Under the pieces are notes generated by a model. That model made no database searches. It was not told the DNA's origin and was given only the letters and a program-made list of their open reading frames with translations. 64,000 nucleotides of DNA from Centrapalus pauciflorus (Eukaryota > Streptophyta > Magnoliopsida > Asterales > Asteraceae). The DNA lies in NCBI GenBank assembly GCA_020465985.1, contig JAANYP010006962.1, positions 1-64,000 on the forward strand. Direction: 5' to 3'. Every line of letters begins with the position of its first letter. Within the stretch, counting starts at the first letter, position 1. Position numbers and translations under genes: made by a program. This document shows positions 48,902 through 60,808 of this stretch, one piece after another.

Positions 48902-50538
48902 ATGTATACTCGTCACTCTGGGAGAACCTCTCCACTGCAATACAAAACAGAGATAGAATGGACTGCTCATTCATTGAGGAAGCTACATAAAGGATATTGG
49001 ACTAGTGATGAGCCTAGGGTAATCCAAGTGCAACGGAGACATCCGATTCAGAAGAGCAGTCTGTACATTCAGAGGCATCTGAGAGTGATACTGAACCCAA
49101 CATAGATATGAGGGATGATCGGAGGACTGTGGAGTCCCACTACAGACCGGGTGATGTTCCTGATATGTCACCTATCCAGTATCCAGAAGTTAAGAATGAG
49201 CCAGAGATAAAGACTCACTTGTTTAGCATTATACCTCAATTTCATGGAACGAAGAGCGAAGAGCCATACAATCACCTAGCCGAATTTTCAGCTATCTGCA
49301 AGGCTAACAGAGTGCAAAGGCTACCCGTGGATACTCTCAAAGTGAGATTGTTCCCTTTCTCTTTTAAGAACAAAGACAAACATTAGTTCACCTGATTAAC
49401 CGCGAATAGTATCCGTAACTGGGAGGAGATGAAGAGGGCTTTCCTTAACGAGTTTTACTCAATCAGTAAAACCACCGAAAAGAGGAACAATATAACTAGC
49501 TTCAGGCATAAACCGGGAGAGCAATTCCATGAGGCATTTGAGAGATTGAATGAGATGCTGCGAGCATGTCCACATCATGAGGTAACTAAGTGGATGCTAG
49601 TGAAGAACTTCTTTGATGGTATTAGCCATGAAAGTAGAAACATGATCACAGTAGCCTCGGGGGGTACATTCTTGGCTAAGGAGCATGACGAGGCTTGGGA
49701 ACTATTAGCGCAGTTGGCTAAGGGGTCTAAGGTGCAAGCTGGGTCAGATACATCAATTGGAGTCCAAGTTCTGGGAATTGATAACGCATGGAAAAGGGAT
49801 GTCACGTCAAATATGGAGGCTCTCAGCGAAAAGATGGATGTCGTAATGAGGAAGGAGCACGCTGAACATAGAGCTCCTATTATGTGTGTCACGTGTCGAG
49901 AGCATACTCATGCATCAGAGTTTTGTTTTCATGTTCAAGGGGAGCAAGCTGGTGAGATTTTTGGATTTCGACCACAGCAAGATAGGTTTGACCCTCACTC
50001 AGAAACTTACAATCCTGGGTGGAGGCGTCACCCTAACTTTCGTTGGAGGAACGATCAGAGGGCTGAGGAATTTGCAAAGTCCAGATTTGACCAAGGGAAT
50101 AGACATCAGCAAAATAGGAACTTCTATGGTGGTGCATCATCTGGTACTAAGGAAGAGAAGGAACCAGCAGATCACGAAGCTCCAAAGGACTCGAAGATGG
50201 ATCAACTCATGGATTATCTGAAGCAACAATCATATGTTCAGGCAGAGTCAATGGCTAATTTGGAAAAGCAGATGGGGCAGATCGCAGATCAGCTCACGAA
50301 AAGAGATGAAGGTAGATTGCCCAGTAATACTCAAGTTAATCCTTCTCATTCCAAGGGTAAAGAGAAGCAGACAGTACATGAAGTGAAGGAGCTGAATGAA
50401 GTCAGTGAGCTACATAAACTGACTACCTTAGGTAGTGGAAAGAAGGTAGACAATAAAGTGGCGATGTCGGAAGTGGAAGAAATGGAAAGCAATATTAAAG
50501 AGGTAATTGATAATGGGAAATCAGTCCCACATTCATAA
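48902..50538 (+). pseudogene. Athila1 gag
   Basis: A start at ATG 48902 (MYTRHSGR) is likely. The frame shifts near 49018. The capsid part contains FHGTKSEEPYNHLAEFSAIC, then stops at 49384 and 49396, then MKRAFLNEFYSISKTTEKRN and GEQFHEAFERLNEMLRACP. A Cys-rich piece (CVTCREHTHASEFC) near 49890 and a Gln/Asn/Arg-rich C-terminal region follow. It is separated from pol by an in-frame TAA (50536-50538) only, so gag and pol were one frame. Confidence 0.9.
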
Positions 50539-50547
50539 TCTGAGAGA

Positions 50548-52393
50548 GTGGTCAAGTTGAAAAAGAAAGTTCAGTTTGAAGAAGTTGTAGTGGAAAAGGA
50601 AGAGCAACCAAGGCCTAAACCAATACCTCCATATCCATCAGCACTAGAGAATTCGAGCAGGCCAACTCTTGGGAAGAAAGGGCCGCAATTAGAGGACCTA
50701 TGGGAGACGTTCAATCAAGTGAGGATCAACATCCCATTGGGGAAAGCATTGCAGCAAGTTCCGGCTTATGCTAAGTTTTTGAAGGACTTGTGTACTCAGA
50801 AGCGCAAATTTCACACGGCTTTGCCAAAGCAAATCAACCTCATGGAGCAGGTAAGTGTCGTAGTGTCAAGTTCATTACCACCAAAGCTTAAGGTTCCAGG
50901 TTCACCCCTTATCTCTATTGCTATTGGGGATGTTAGGATTAAGAAAGCATTGTTAGATTTAGGGGCGAGTGTTAACATACTCCCGGGATACTTATCTGAT
51001 CAGCACGACTTAGGAAGCCTAAAACCCACTGATGTGGTGTTACAGCTAGCTGGTCGATCAACTAAGATTCCAATGGGTATGTTAACCGATGTGATTGTAA
51101 AAGTTGAAGATTTCTATTACCCGGTAGATTTTCTTGTGTTAGATTCAGATCAAAGGAGTCGGGACAACCAACCCACAATCATTTTGGGTAGGCCATTTTT
51201 GGCCACTATCAACGCCCAAATAAATTGCAGGACGGGTGTCCTAGACTTAGCCTTCGGGAATAGAAAGTTAAAGTTGAATTTCTTTAATGTTGTCCCTAAC
51301 GTTTCTTGTGATTCAGAGTGCTATTTGATTGACTACATTGATGAGTTAGCAGGATCCCAAGCACCATTAATGATCAGCAGGGATGAACTGGATGATGTAT
51401 TGTCATGTCAAGAGCAGGAAGAGGGTGAATGGGTGTGGTTAATGAGCTTAGAGGAGATGGTTGGAGGAACAAAGCAGAATAGGCAACCCCCATGGTCGTT
51501 AAAGTTTGAGAAGCTACCCGAAAATCTTCCTGAGTCAATGAAACCTTCTTTAGAGCAAGCTCCTACTTTGGAACTTAAAGCCTTGCCTACCCATCTTAAG
51601 TATGTATTCTTGGGGCCAAAGGAAAGCTTGTCGGTGATTGTAGCTTCAGGTTTGTCGGAGAAGGAAGAAAGAGCGTTAATTGATGTGTTGGGAAAGCATA
51701 AGGCAGCCATGGGTTGGACGATCTCTGATCTCAAGGGGATAAGTCTCACGATTTGTATGCATAGAATCATAACTGAGGCTAACATTAAACCCTCAAGGGA
51801 TGCACAACGAAGGCTAAATCCGAATTTGAAAGAAGTGGTGAAGAAGGAGGTTCTGAAATGGTTGGACGCAAGTATTATCTTCCCCATTTCTGACAGCCAA
51901 TGGGTCAGCCTTACACAGACTATGCCTAAAAAGTCAGGGGTAACAGTGATAAATACTGAGGATGGCCAGATTGCAATTAGGCCAGTGACGGGTTGGAGGG
52001 TCTGCATAGACTATAGAAAGCTGAATGCGGCCACATCAAAGGACCATTTCCCTCTACCATTCATAGACCAGATCGTTAAAAAGTTGGCTGGGCAGAAGTA
52101 CTATTGTTTTTTGGACGGTTATTCGGGGTATAATCAGATCCCTATCCATCCCGATGACTACGAGAAGACCACGTTTACCTGTCCTAATGGGACATTTGCT
52201 TATAGGCGAATGCCATTTGGGCAGTGTAACGCCCCTGCTACCTTTCAGCGATGCATGATGACGATATTCTCGGATATGGTAGGAGGTTCTTTAGAAATCT
52301 TTATGGATGACTTCTCCATTTTTGACAAGACGTTTGAAGGGTTTTTACACCACTTGGAGCAAGTTTTGAAGAGGTGCACCGAGACTAGGTGCT
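50548..52393 (+). pseudogene. Athila1 protease and reverse transcriptase
   Basis: This is the longest open frame in the window, about 615 codons in the gag frame. It has YAKFLKDLCTQKRK, the protease motif LLDLGASVNILP (DLG in place of DSG/DTG, usual for Athila), ILGRPFLAT, and RT with WRVCIDYRKLN, YCFLDGYSGYNQI, FGQCNAPATFQRCM and the catalytic FMDDFS. It ends in TGA at 52391-52393 with a frameshift, since RT continues in another frame from 52389. Confidence 0.94.
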
Positions 52394-53090
52394 GAGCTGG
52401 GAAAAAAGCCATTTTATGGTCAAGGAAGGAATTGTGTTAGGTCACGTGGTTTCTGAAAAAGGAATGGAGGTGGATAAAGCCAAGATTCAGCTTATATCCT
52501 CACTACCACCACCAACAAGTGTGAAGGGAGTTAGATCATTCTTGGGGCATGCTGGATTTTACAGAAGATTTATCAAGGACTTCAGTACCATCTCCAAGCC
52601 ACTGTGTAATTTGCTAGTGAAGGAAGTTGAGTTTGTATTTGATGAGGCATGTTTGAAGGCATTTGAGTTGCTGAAAGCTAAGCTTACCGCTGCTCCTATC
52701 TTGCAGTTACCAGAATGGACTAAGCCGTTTGAAATCATGTGTGACGCAAGCGACTTTGCGGTAGGAGCAGTGTTGGGACAGAGAGTAGATAAGAAACCAG
52801 TGGGATCTACTATGCCAGCAAGACGTTTTCAGAAGCCCAACAAAACTACACTACTACAGAGAAGGAGTTACTAGGAGTAGTATATGCATTGGACAAGTTT
52901 CATGCTTATGTATGGGGGCCAAAGTGATAGTCTATTTTGAATAAGAAAGACGCTAAGCCAAGGCTGATACGGTGGATCTTGCTGTTACAAGAGTTTGATT
53001 TGGAAATAAGAGATAAGAAGGGTTCAGAAAATGTAGTGGTTGACCACTTGTCTAGGTTGCCTACATTGGTCCCCAAATGTGATTGAAGTG
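52389..53090 (+). pseudogene. Athila1 RT thumb and RNase H
   Basis: It carries VLGHVVSEKGMEVDKAKI, FLGHAGFYRRFIKDF and the RNase H opening FEIMCDASDFAVGAVLGQR, then a frameshift near 52800-52860. Then come KELLGVVYALDKF, a stop near 52927, and VVDHLSRLP near 53040-53060. Confidence 0.92.
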
Positions 53091-54270
53091 GTCAAGGAGT
53101 CCTTTCCTGATGAACAACTCTTGTTTTTGTCTAAATTACCTTGGTTTTCTAACCTAGTTAATTATTTTGTGATAGGTAAGACACCAGCCCACTGGACATC
53201 TCAGCAAAGGAAGTGTTTCTATGCCCAAGCCAAGTACTATATCTGGGATGACCCTGATTTATTCAAGATTGGTGCTGATCAGATCATTAGGAGATGTACC
53301 CGGAGGCTGACCAAATTGATATTCTCACCCATTGCCATAGCTTAGCATGTGGGGGGAACTTTAGTGCTAAGAGAACAGCTCATAAGGTCTTAGAGTGTGG
53401 TTTCTTTTGGCCATCCTTGTTTAAGGATGCTTATGACTTTGCCAAGTCTTGCCTTAGATGCTAATAGGTTGGGGGGGGGGGATTTACAAGAGAGATCAGA
53501 TGCCTATGGTTCCCATCTTAGAAGTAGAAATATTTGATGTTTGGGGGATAGACTTCATGGGCCCGTTTCCTGTTTCCTTTGGTTAGAGTACATTTTACTG
53601 GCCGTAGATTATGTGTCTAAATGGGTTAAGGCTGAGGCAACAAGGTATAATGATAACAAAGTTGTGTGTGAATTTGTAAAAAAGAACATTTTCTCGCGAC
53701 ATGGGATTCCCAGAGCTATTATTAGCGATGGAGGGACCCATTTCAAGAATTTCAGTTTCACACTTTACTAAGACATTATGGAGTCACTCACCGTGTTGCC
53801 ACTTCTTACCACCCACAGACGAGTGGTCAAGTTGAGGTGTCTAATAGGGAGGTCAAAAGGATTCTAGAGAAAACTGTAAAGCCTAGTCGCAAAGATGGGT
53901 CCTTAAGATTAGATGATGCATTGTGGGCTTACAAGACTGCCTATGAGACCCCCATTGGGATGTCACCATACAGATTGGTCTATGAGAAACCTTGTCATTT
54001 ACCTGTGGAATTAGAGCATAGGGCTACTTGGGCTATTCGAAATGCTAATTTTGGTATTGCTGAAGCAGGTAAAATGAGGAAGTTTCAGTTGTCAGAGCTA
54101 GAGGAAATCAGAAAGGAAGCTTATGAGAGTGCAAGGATCTACAAGGAGAAGACTACGCAGTTCCATGACAAGCACTTGAGAAGAAGAGTTTTGTGGTTGG
54201 TAATAAAGTTTGGCTTTTCAACTCACGTCTTAAATTGTTTCCAGGTAAGCTAAGGAGTAAATGAACATGA
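53091..54270 (+). pseudogene. Athila1 integrase
   Basis: The zinc region (53330-53465) contains AHKVLECGFFWPSLFKDA and a Cys pair in a broken frame. The core pieces are AVDYVSKWVKAEA and SDGGTHFKN (53541-53771), then YHPQTSGQVEVSNREVK (about 53800-53860). The C-terminal part (53837-54253) has LDDALWAYKTAYETPIGMSPYRLVY. There is an 11-base G run at about 53470. At least four breaks interrupt the frame. Confidence 0.9.
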
Positions 54271-55822
54271 CCATATGAAGTTGTTCATCCATATGAGAAT
54301 CGAGCAGTGGAGATTAAAGACCTTAAGCATGGGCATTCCTTTATTGTGAATGGTCGTAGGCTTAAAATTTATGTTTAAGGTCCTATCGAAGATGAAGGTG
54401 ATCAAGCGACATTGATTGAGGTAGTGGCTCTTGAGGAGCCAACTTATTTATCTCTGTAAGTTAAGCAGGTAACAAATTTGTGGGTGTATTCACTGCAGAC
54501 CCTCACGAGATTAAACTCGTCTATCTAAGCAATTGGATGGTTTAAAGGCTTGCTATACATGCTAAGTGTAGTCGTGTTCCCTACGAAAATGGTTGTTTTT
54601 ATGTTGTGTTAATTTTGTGTTAGGATAGGTTAGTTTATACATTTAATTTGGAAATGAGCGGGAGTGTCAGTTATTGAGCAAGTTGGGAGTTAGAGAGGTT
54701 TTGGCGCAAGTATCGAATGAGTCTGAGTAGCAACGTCCTAGTGAGCGTCTAGAACGCTGGATTTAATTTCCAAACAAAAGGGTAGCGTATGATAGATGCT
54801 GGCTGGGAGTTTCAGACGCTGCAGTAGCGTTCGGGACGCTGGGCAGACGCTAAGGGACCGCTTTGAAGCACGCATAAACGCAACGTCGTCTAAGTGAGCG
54901 TCCTAGACGGTAGAATAAATTTCAGGACAGAAGGTTAGCGTCCTCGGGACGCTTAAAATAGCCGCATCGACGCCAGTGCACCGTCTTGGACGCCGTGTAG
55001 GACGCTACCTTACTTTCCCCCATTTAAACTCCTCTTTCCGCGTCATTAATTCACACCTATCGTTCCCCTTTCACTCAAAAATGCTCTCAAGCCCTGCTAG
55101 GACGCTAAGCGGTTTCTGCGATTGTCGTTGCCATTTCTAACATACTTCCTACTACCCGTTGATCAGGTAACCGTCCCGATTGACATTCTTGCATTGTAAT
55201 GTTTCTCTTGTTCTTCGGGAACTCAGTCATGGAATATGCTATGTTTGAATGGATCATAGCGTTAATGTGTCAATCACGTGTGTATTGAGAAGCATTCTTC
55301 TTATATACATGCATATCATGCACATTTGAAGTTTTGTGACGTTAGGGTTTACATTTTTGAAGCTAGGGTTTATTATGGGTTGTATGATGTGTGTAATCTT
55401 GACGACGAGAGTTAAGTAATCGAGTGTGTGTGCTAACTAAGGTAGTTACATGGGTGCACAAGTCATGTACTGTTGGTTATCTTAGCCTATGGGCTTTCTT
55501 GGTTGTTATGTATGCTAGGGCTCAAGAAATCAAGGAATCAACCCACTCCTCATGTCTAAGTTGGGGAGGGGTTGTCATCCTGTTGTGATTGCATAGATGA
55601 AACGTGTAGCATTGAGGCATTGTTTGTGGATGGTCTTTAGGGGTTAGTATGTAAGAACCCTAACGTTTACTGCATATTAGGAAGTGACGTTGTCGATGTG
55701 TGTTGTGTCTGCATTGCACTCCATATGACACATTTTAGGTGTTCACTTCATGGGATGTTAGTGCAATACATCATTTCATACACCACGTCTGACCTGTATT
55801 TTATACCCCCTTCTTTAGCACC
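54271..55822. other. Athila1 spacer with palindromic GCGTC/GACGC block
   Basis: Non-coding. Around 54730-55010 the words AGCGTCC, GGACGCT, GACGCC and AGACGCT occur about 15-20 times, many as near-palindromes, matching the block in the 5' LTR. At 55556-55580 is a CTAAGTTGGGGAGGGG polypurine-like tract. Confidence 0.75.
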
Positions 55823-57112
55823 ATGACTCGTGCGTCGGCCAAGAAACAAAAGCAGGCTGCTACGTCCAGTGCAAGGAAAAGAAGTCGTCAAACTATTTCG
55901 CCCACACCATCACCAGAATGGGATCCAGATCAGGCAGTGGAGGTGTTTGAGATTGACTCTGACTTCAAGTTTATGTTAGAGAAGAATGTGTTGAAGGACG
56001 AATTCAAGGATTATAGGGTGTTTAATTCTTTTGGAAGGTTAGGATGGCTGGCAACCCTGGATTGGACCAAGGATGTAGTTTATCTAGATGCTCTTATGGA
56101 GTTTTTTGATTCGGTCAAGCGCAGGAGAGGGGACCCTCTAGCACCTATGATCTTACATGCCTCAGTGGGAGGACACGATATCGAATTATTTGCTGAGAGG
56201 CTCCAACTGATTCTGGGTTTTGATAACTCCACAGCAAGTGATGGGACAACGTTGGAACACGAAGTTTGGGACGAGGAAAGCTTCAAGGAAATCCCACTTG
56301 TATCACCAGACATCTGGCAGAGCTACCTGACTACTGTCTTTGAGCTCACCCCAGCACAAGCAAAATCCTACACAGCTAACGCCCACAAGGATCTCCGGCC
56401 ATTGGCCAAGGTGCTTGGGAAGCTTGTTCTCTACAATGTCTTACCAAGGAACGCTGATACAACCAGTGTAAAAGTCAAGGAAATCATCGTTGTCAACGCT
56501 CTTCTGACGGGTACCCCATGTATCTCATTGAGCCATCTCGTGCTAGCCAACATCTGGAACTCTGTTCTCTCTTCAAACCGTACCAAACTTGTGCATGCGA
56601 GAATGATTTCAGAGATATTGGAGCTCATGGGTACTCTCCCACCAAACCCCCATTTTTCTGTCATTCCTGATCGAGAGAAACACTTCACTGAACAGCTCTT
56701 CAGCCGCACCAAGTTCATACGTGCTGGAGATAATTTAACTATTCGTGATCTAATGAGTGGGTATGAAACCACTCTGGACAGACCCAGGTCTCCAGTGCCA
56801 TCACTAGAGCATGTTGTGGGTGAATCCTCGTCCACTGTGAGCACTGCTGATTTGGAGGGAGTAAGGAAAACACTTCGGGACCTCACCGACATGGTATGAA
56901 AGTTATACAACTAGGTGCAACAGAAGGTATTGCCTACGCTGGAGGAGACAGGCAAGAAGGTTGATCGGTTGTTTGAGATGGCTGAAGATTTGCAGGGTGA
57001 CGATGCCCATAAGGAAGATGCTGAGGTGACAGTGGACAGGATGGTGGAGAGGGTAGAGCAAAGCATGAGGGAAAAAGCCCCCATGAGAAATGAAGACGCT
57101 GACCTGGTTTGA
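55823..57112 (+). pseudogene. Athila1 env-like ORF
   Basis: ATG 55823 opens a frame of 358 codons starting MTRASAKKQKQAA, a basic N-terminus. A globular alpha-helical part follows (FELTPAQAKSYTANAHKDLR, LVLYNVLPRNADTT). It meets an in-frame TGA at 56897-56899 and a TAG shortly after, then continues in frame as a Lys/Glu-rich coiled-coil tail (KKVDRLFEMAEDLQ) to 57112. It lies after integrase, where Athila elements carry an env-like ORF. No obvious signal peptide or membrane span is visible. The function of this class is not known. Confidence 0.8.
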
Positions 57113-57531
57113 TTTGTTGTCCTGATAAACATTTGGTTCTTTTATGATGATATGATGATTTCGGCCGCCTTTGGCGATGACCAATTTGTGTGTACCTAAC
57201 TACATTTAACTTTCTCTTCTCTTACCCCCTTCTTTTGAACAATTCTGGTGCTATGTGATATAACTAGTAAGTGGTTGCTTTAATTCATGTCTCTGTATGC
57301 TTCTTGAGTGGTTAACTTTGTGATGAGGACATCACTTCCCTCTAAGTTTGGGAGGGGGTGTCCAAAGTTTTTGTTTGTGTTGGTGTTGCACATGATTGCA
57401 TGACAGGGAATAGAGGCCACCTCTATAGATGTTTTGGGTTACAAGGTGTACATACAGTAAGCTGTGTGTTGTTAACTAACTGGTTCAACATTGTGGTTTT
57501 CTTGTGTTTGTTACTGTGTAGCAGGAGCACC
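57113..57531. other. Athila1 region after the env-like ORF
   Basis: Non-coding. At 57339-57359 it has CTAAGTTTGGGAGGGGGTGT, an Athila-like polypurine tract, but the sequence after it does not match the 5' LTR start. Confidence 0.6.
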
Positions 57532-57630
57532 ATGTCTGGACCATCATCGCAGAGAGTGAAGACCATAGCCAAGAGGAAGAAGACTGCACCAACAACACAA
57601 GTAATTTGTCCTCCAGTTGTCTGGGATCCT
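57532..57630 (+). pseudogene. Second env-like start in Athila1, truncated
   Basis: ATG 57532 in the context GAGCACCATG opens MSGPSSQRVKTIAKRKKTAP ... WDP. The first env-like ORF has TTAGCACCATG and a start with the same layout: basic, Ser/Lys-rich and then WDP. Both follow a purine-rich tract by about 200-270 bases. The homology ends at the junction with GypA integrase at about 57620-57630, where TGGGATCCTACC fits both partners. Confidence 0.6.
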
Positions 57631-58255
57631 ACCGTTTCAGGCACTATATGGAAGGAGATGTTGGACTCCTACATGTTGGAGAGAAGCAGGAAAGACTCCA
57701 ATTGTTGGGCCGACACTATTAAAGGAGACTAATGAGAAGATACAACTGGTACGACAAAACATGAAGGCGACCCAGGATCGACAAAAATGTTATCACGACA
57801 GGAGGCATAAAACGATCAGTTTTGATGTGAATGATTGGGTTAATTTGAAGGTATCGCCTATGAGAGGTGTTACCCGTCTTGTGAAAAGAGGTAATCTGGC
57901 TCCGAGATTTGTTGGACCGTTCAAGATAATAGAGAAAGTTGGGAACCAATCGTATCGTTTAGAATTGCCTGAAAAGATGTCGGGCATACATCCGGTATTC
58001 CATGTGGGGAATCTTAGGAAGTCTTTTACTACTGGAAACGAGGACTGGGTTGATCACACCGAGCGGCAGATTGATGAAAGGATCCGTTTTGTGGAAGAGC
58101 CGGAATATGTACTGGATACTAAAGTGAAGAAATTAAGGAGCAAAGAGATAGAGATGGTGCTTGTACGTTGGAAGCATCACAAAGGGGCAAACCATACTTG
58201 GGAATCAAAGACAGAGATGCTAAAACAATATCCACAATTTTTTGAAGCTAAGTAA
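57617..58255 (+). pseudogene. GypA integrase C-terminal part with chromodomain
   Basis: It resumes at PFQALYGRRCWTP, the end of the integrase core. Then come DWVNLKVSPMRGVTRLVKRG and FHVGNLRKS (C-terminal SH3-like region). The end has the pattern EPEYVLDTKVKKLRSKEIEM ... VRWKHHKG ... TWESKTEM, a chromodomain of the Tekay type that targets insertion to marked chromatin. A stop at 58253-58255 ends pol. It is 5' truncated by the junction, and the conserved catalytic D,D,E core upstream is missing. Confidence 0.9.
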
Positions 58256-58292
58256 CTTCGACAACGAAGTTTAAGCGTGGTGGAGCCCATGC

Positions 58293-60476
58293 TGTAACAT
58301 CCTCAGATCTAAATTATTGTAATTTAGGCTAATTAGTTGGATATTTTATAATATATATATAATTAAGTTGGATTATGAAAGATGATTATGTATTTGGAAA
58401 TTTAAAAGTTGGTTTCTATTTTAAGAAATTAAGAAATTTTAAGAATTTCAAATTATTATTAATAAGTATGATGATTTTAAGTTATAGTTGTGATAAAATA
58501 AAGAAGGAAATCAGTATTTAATGAAATCAGATAAGTTGAGGGGCTAAATGTGAAAGTAAGGAAATAAAATACTTTTATTCTTTCATTTCTTCATTTCATC
58601 TCTACATTTCAAGAATACTCCATCTCTCTCTAGAATCTCTCTGCAGGATCGAATTTGTGAAGAAAATTCGTGGATTAAAGTTGTTAATTATCAAGAACTA
58701 AGTCTGAATCAAGGTGAGAAACTATTTCTAGGTTTTGGGGCTTTATTTTAAGAGTCAACATTTGAAAATCGGAATTGTAATTCTGGAAATTTATGATGCA
58801 TGTATGTTATATTAGTTGGAAATCATCTCTTGAAGATTACCAAAAGCTCCAGAAACAAGAATCATTCGTTGAATCGATAAAAAAGGTTAGAAATTTGAAT
58901 TTTTATGTATTTTAGTGTTCTTGAGAAAATAACCATATTTTGGTTAAATCTGGATGAATTATAGTGTTATTGATGTGGAAAATGTTGTAGAAACACCCTA
59001 AATATGTTAATATAACTTTCTTATGGATTGCATGTGGCAAGATAATGATTTTGGAAATTTTTACTTAAAAACCCGTAGTTGTGGAGTATTGACCTGTTGG
59101 TCGACTCGGCGAGTCGCCAAGAACACATGAATAATCATTCATGAATTGCTAAGTGTTGGATCCGAATTCGGATGGGACCCGAACTCGGATGAGACCTTAA
59201 ACTCGGATGGGTCGAATCTCGGGTCAAGGAAAACTCGGATTAAAATTCGGGTCATGCGAAATTCGTTTGGGATCCGAAATGCGGCCGAGGATCTGAAGTT
59301 CGGACCTCAACTCGGCGAGTCACCTGGACCGACTCGGCGAGTCGGCCACTGCGCATGCGAAATTCGGATGGGGTTTAAAGGATCCAAAATTCTGGTTTTG
59401 TAATCAAACGTTTTGGATATTTTTGGTATTATATTAAGGCATATAATGAAGGGTTATTTGAGAATGATAGCACACTAAATGATCGTTTTAAACACGAGTT
59501 TTGGAAGTCAGTTCCGAATATTTTAAACACTTCAATTGTACAAACTTGAAGCTCATTTGTTAATGAACATGTGTATGATATGTTTTCCTTATGGAAATGT
59601 AACAGGTCCCTTGTGGTGTTGTTTAACCCACAGTGGGGTACTTTGTGAATCCGGTTGAAAGCCCGAGGAGAAATAAAATAAATTGAAATTTATTACCGCA
59701 CCCACTTTGAGTACATATGATTTCGCATGTCTACATCTGTTTTATGTTTGCTATTGCCTGATGGGACCTGTTGTTTCACCTTCATTTGAAATTATACTAA
59801 CTTGCGTAGACATAGATGCACATTATTGCTTGTTGCATGTCCGTTTCTTTCTGGTGCATCTTTCGATGGACCGACGGGTCGCATCTGTATTCCAATATTA
59901 ATGTGCTATATGACCTGGAGTTGATCCCTCCAAGGTCCTGATAGGCAGTAAGTCATCCCCAATGTTATGTTTGTCTCAGATGGTTGGTTTAATGTCGAGC
60001 TTTGCTCGAAGGATCTGCGGCTCTTGTTCCGTACTTGGTGTACAAAGAGAGTCGACGTGCGTCGTCGGTGTTACTCTTGGGTGGCTTCATAAATATTTGT
60101 AGAATGCGTAAATATGTGCATTCACTAAGCTTTGCTTACCCCCTCAGTTGTTCAATTTTTACAGGAAAAGGGAAATCCGCTGCGTGACCTTCTAGCTAGG
60201 TCATTAACTGAAGTTTTTGAAGATCATCTACTACTTAATCGGTAATTAAAATGTGGGACCAACAATGTAATAATTGGGATGTTGTAATAAAGTATTGAGT
60301 ATGTAGATTTAGTCTGAAACCTTGTAGCACTGTAGGGTGTTTAACACTTGTAGTTTTATTTATGTATTTTATTGCTTCTGCACTGTATTAGGTATTCAGA
60401 TCATTATAGTATCAAATTATGTGGTGTTTAATCCTAGGTTAAATGTAATGGTGGTTTATGTGGCAAGGGTGTCACA
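58293..60476 (+). repeat. GypA 3' LTR, full length
   Basis: 2184 bp, from TGTAACATCCTCAG to AAGGGTGTCACA, followed by the TSD GACAT. At about 59100-59390 it has the palindrome ACTCGGCGAGT three times among repeats of ACTCGGATGGG, AATTCGGATGGG and similar words. Confidence 0.94.
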
Positions 60477-60808
60477 GACATCTTACTGTCAACACTTACG
60501 AAGATGTCAGTGGGCAGGGCCTGATATAACAGATGATCTACCTTGTGATCAGCTGCCTATCTTTCCCTCTCTATATTATCCTGAGGACCCCGTGGTTCTT
60601 TTGAAGAAGTGATAGGAGGAACAACAGTTGAAACTGCAGGAATTTCCGAGTAGAAATAGTCGGTCCTTTGGTGATGGACTGAATCATAAGATGCCCCATA
60701 GGTTGCATGCTCACAGATTTGAGGAACCGCTCTTTTCATTGCTCGTATTCTTTAGGAGAGAACATGTGGTCTGTTCGCAGATCCAAGGACTAGAGCTTCT
60801 GTTGACAT
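60477..60808 (-). pseudogene. Copia2 gag N-terminus
   Basis: The start is ATG 60808 (MSTEALVLGSANRP), a common Copia gag opening. The frame shifts within 20 codons and again near 60700. The following DHLLYQALPTDIFVSVD lies in a frame continuous with STKEMWDELE at 42753 across the GypA insertion. This continuity is independent support for the nesting. Confidence 0.85.

Larger units (their letters stand above)
47433..57630 (+). mobile_element. Athila1, Athila-type Gypsy with env-like ORF, 3' end deleted
   Basis: It has a 5' LTR, an Asp-tRNA primer site, gag, protease, RT, RNase H, integrase, a spacer and an env-like ORF, in Athila order, inserted in the GypA integrase. No 3' LTR is present. 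After a second env-like start (57532) the sequence changes into GypA integrase near 57620, so the right border is a deletion junction and not an insertion end. Confidence 0.9.
42754..60476 (+). mobile_element. GypA, chromodomain Ty3/Gypsy (Tekay-like), split by Athila1
   Basis: It is flanked by GACAT at 42749-42753 and 60477-60481. The order is 5' LTR, degenerate primer site, gag with zinc knuckles, protease, RT, RNase H, integrase, chromodomain and 3' LTR. RT before integrase marks Ty3/Gypsy, and the C-terminal chromodomain marks a chromovirus, most like Tekay/Del. Athila1 occupies 47433 to about 57630 inside the integrase, and the integrase core is missing. The 5' LTR is about half the length of the 3' LTR because of an internal deletion. 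Confidence 0.93.

Noticed and set aside
51408..52007. 199-codon minus-strand frame
   Set aside because: It is antisense to the Athila1 RT region, which is well supported on the plus strand.
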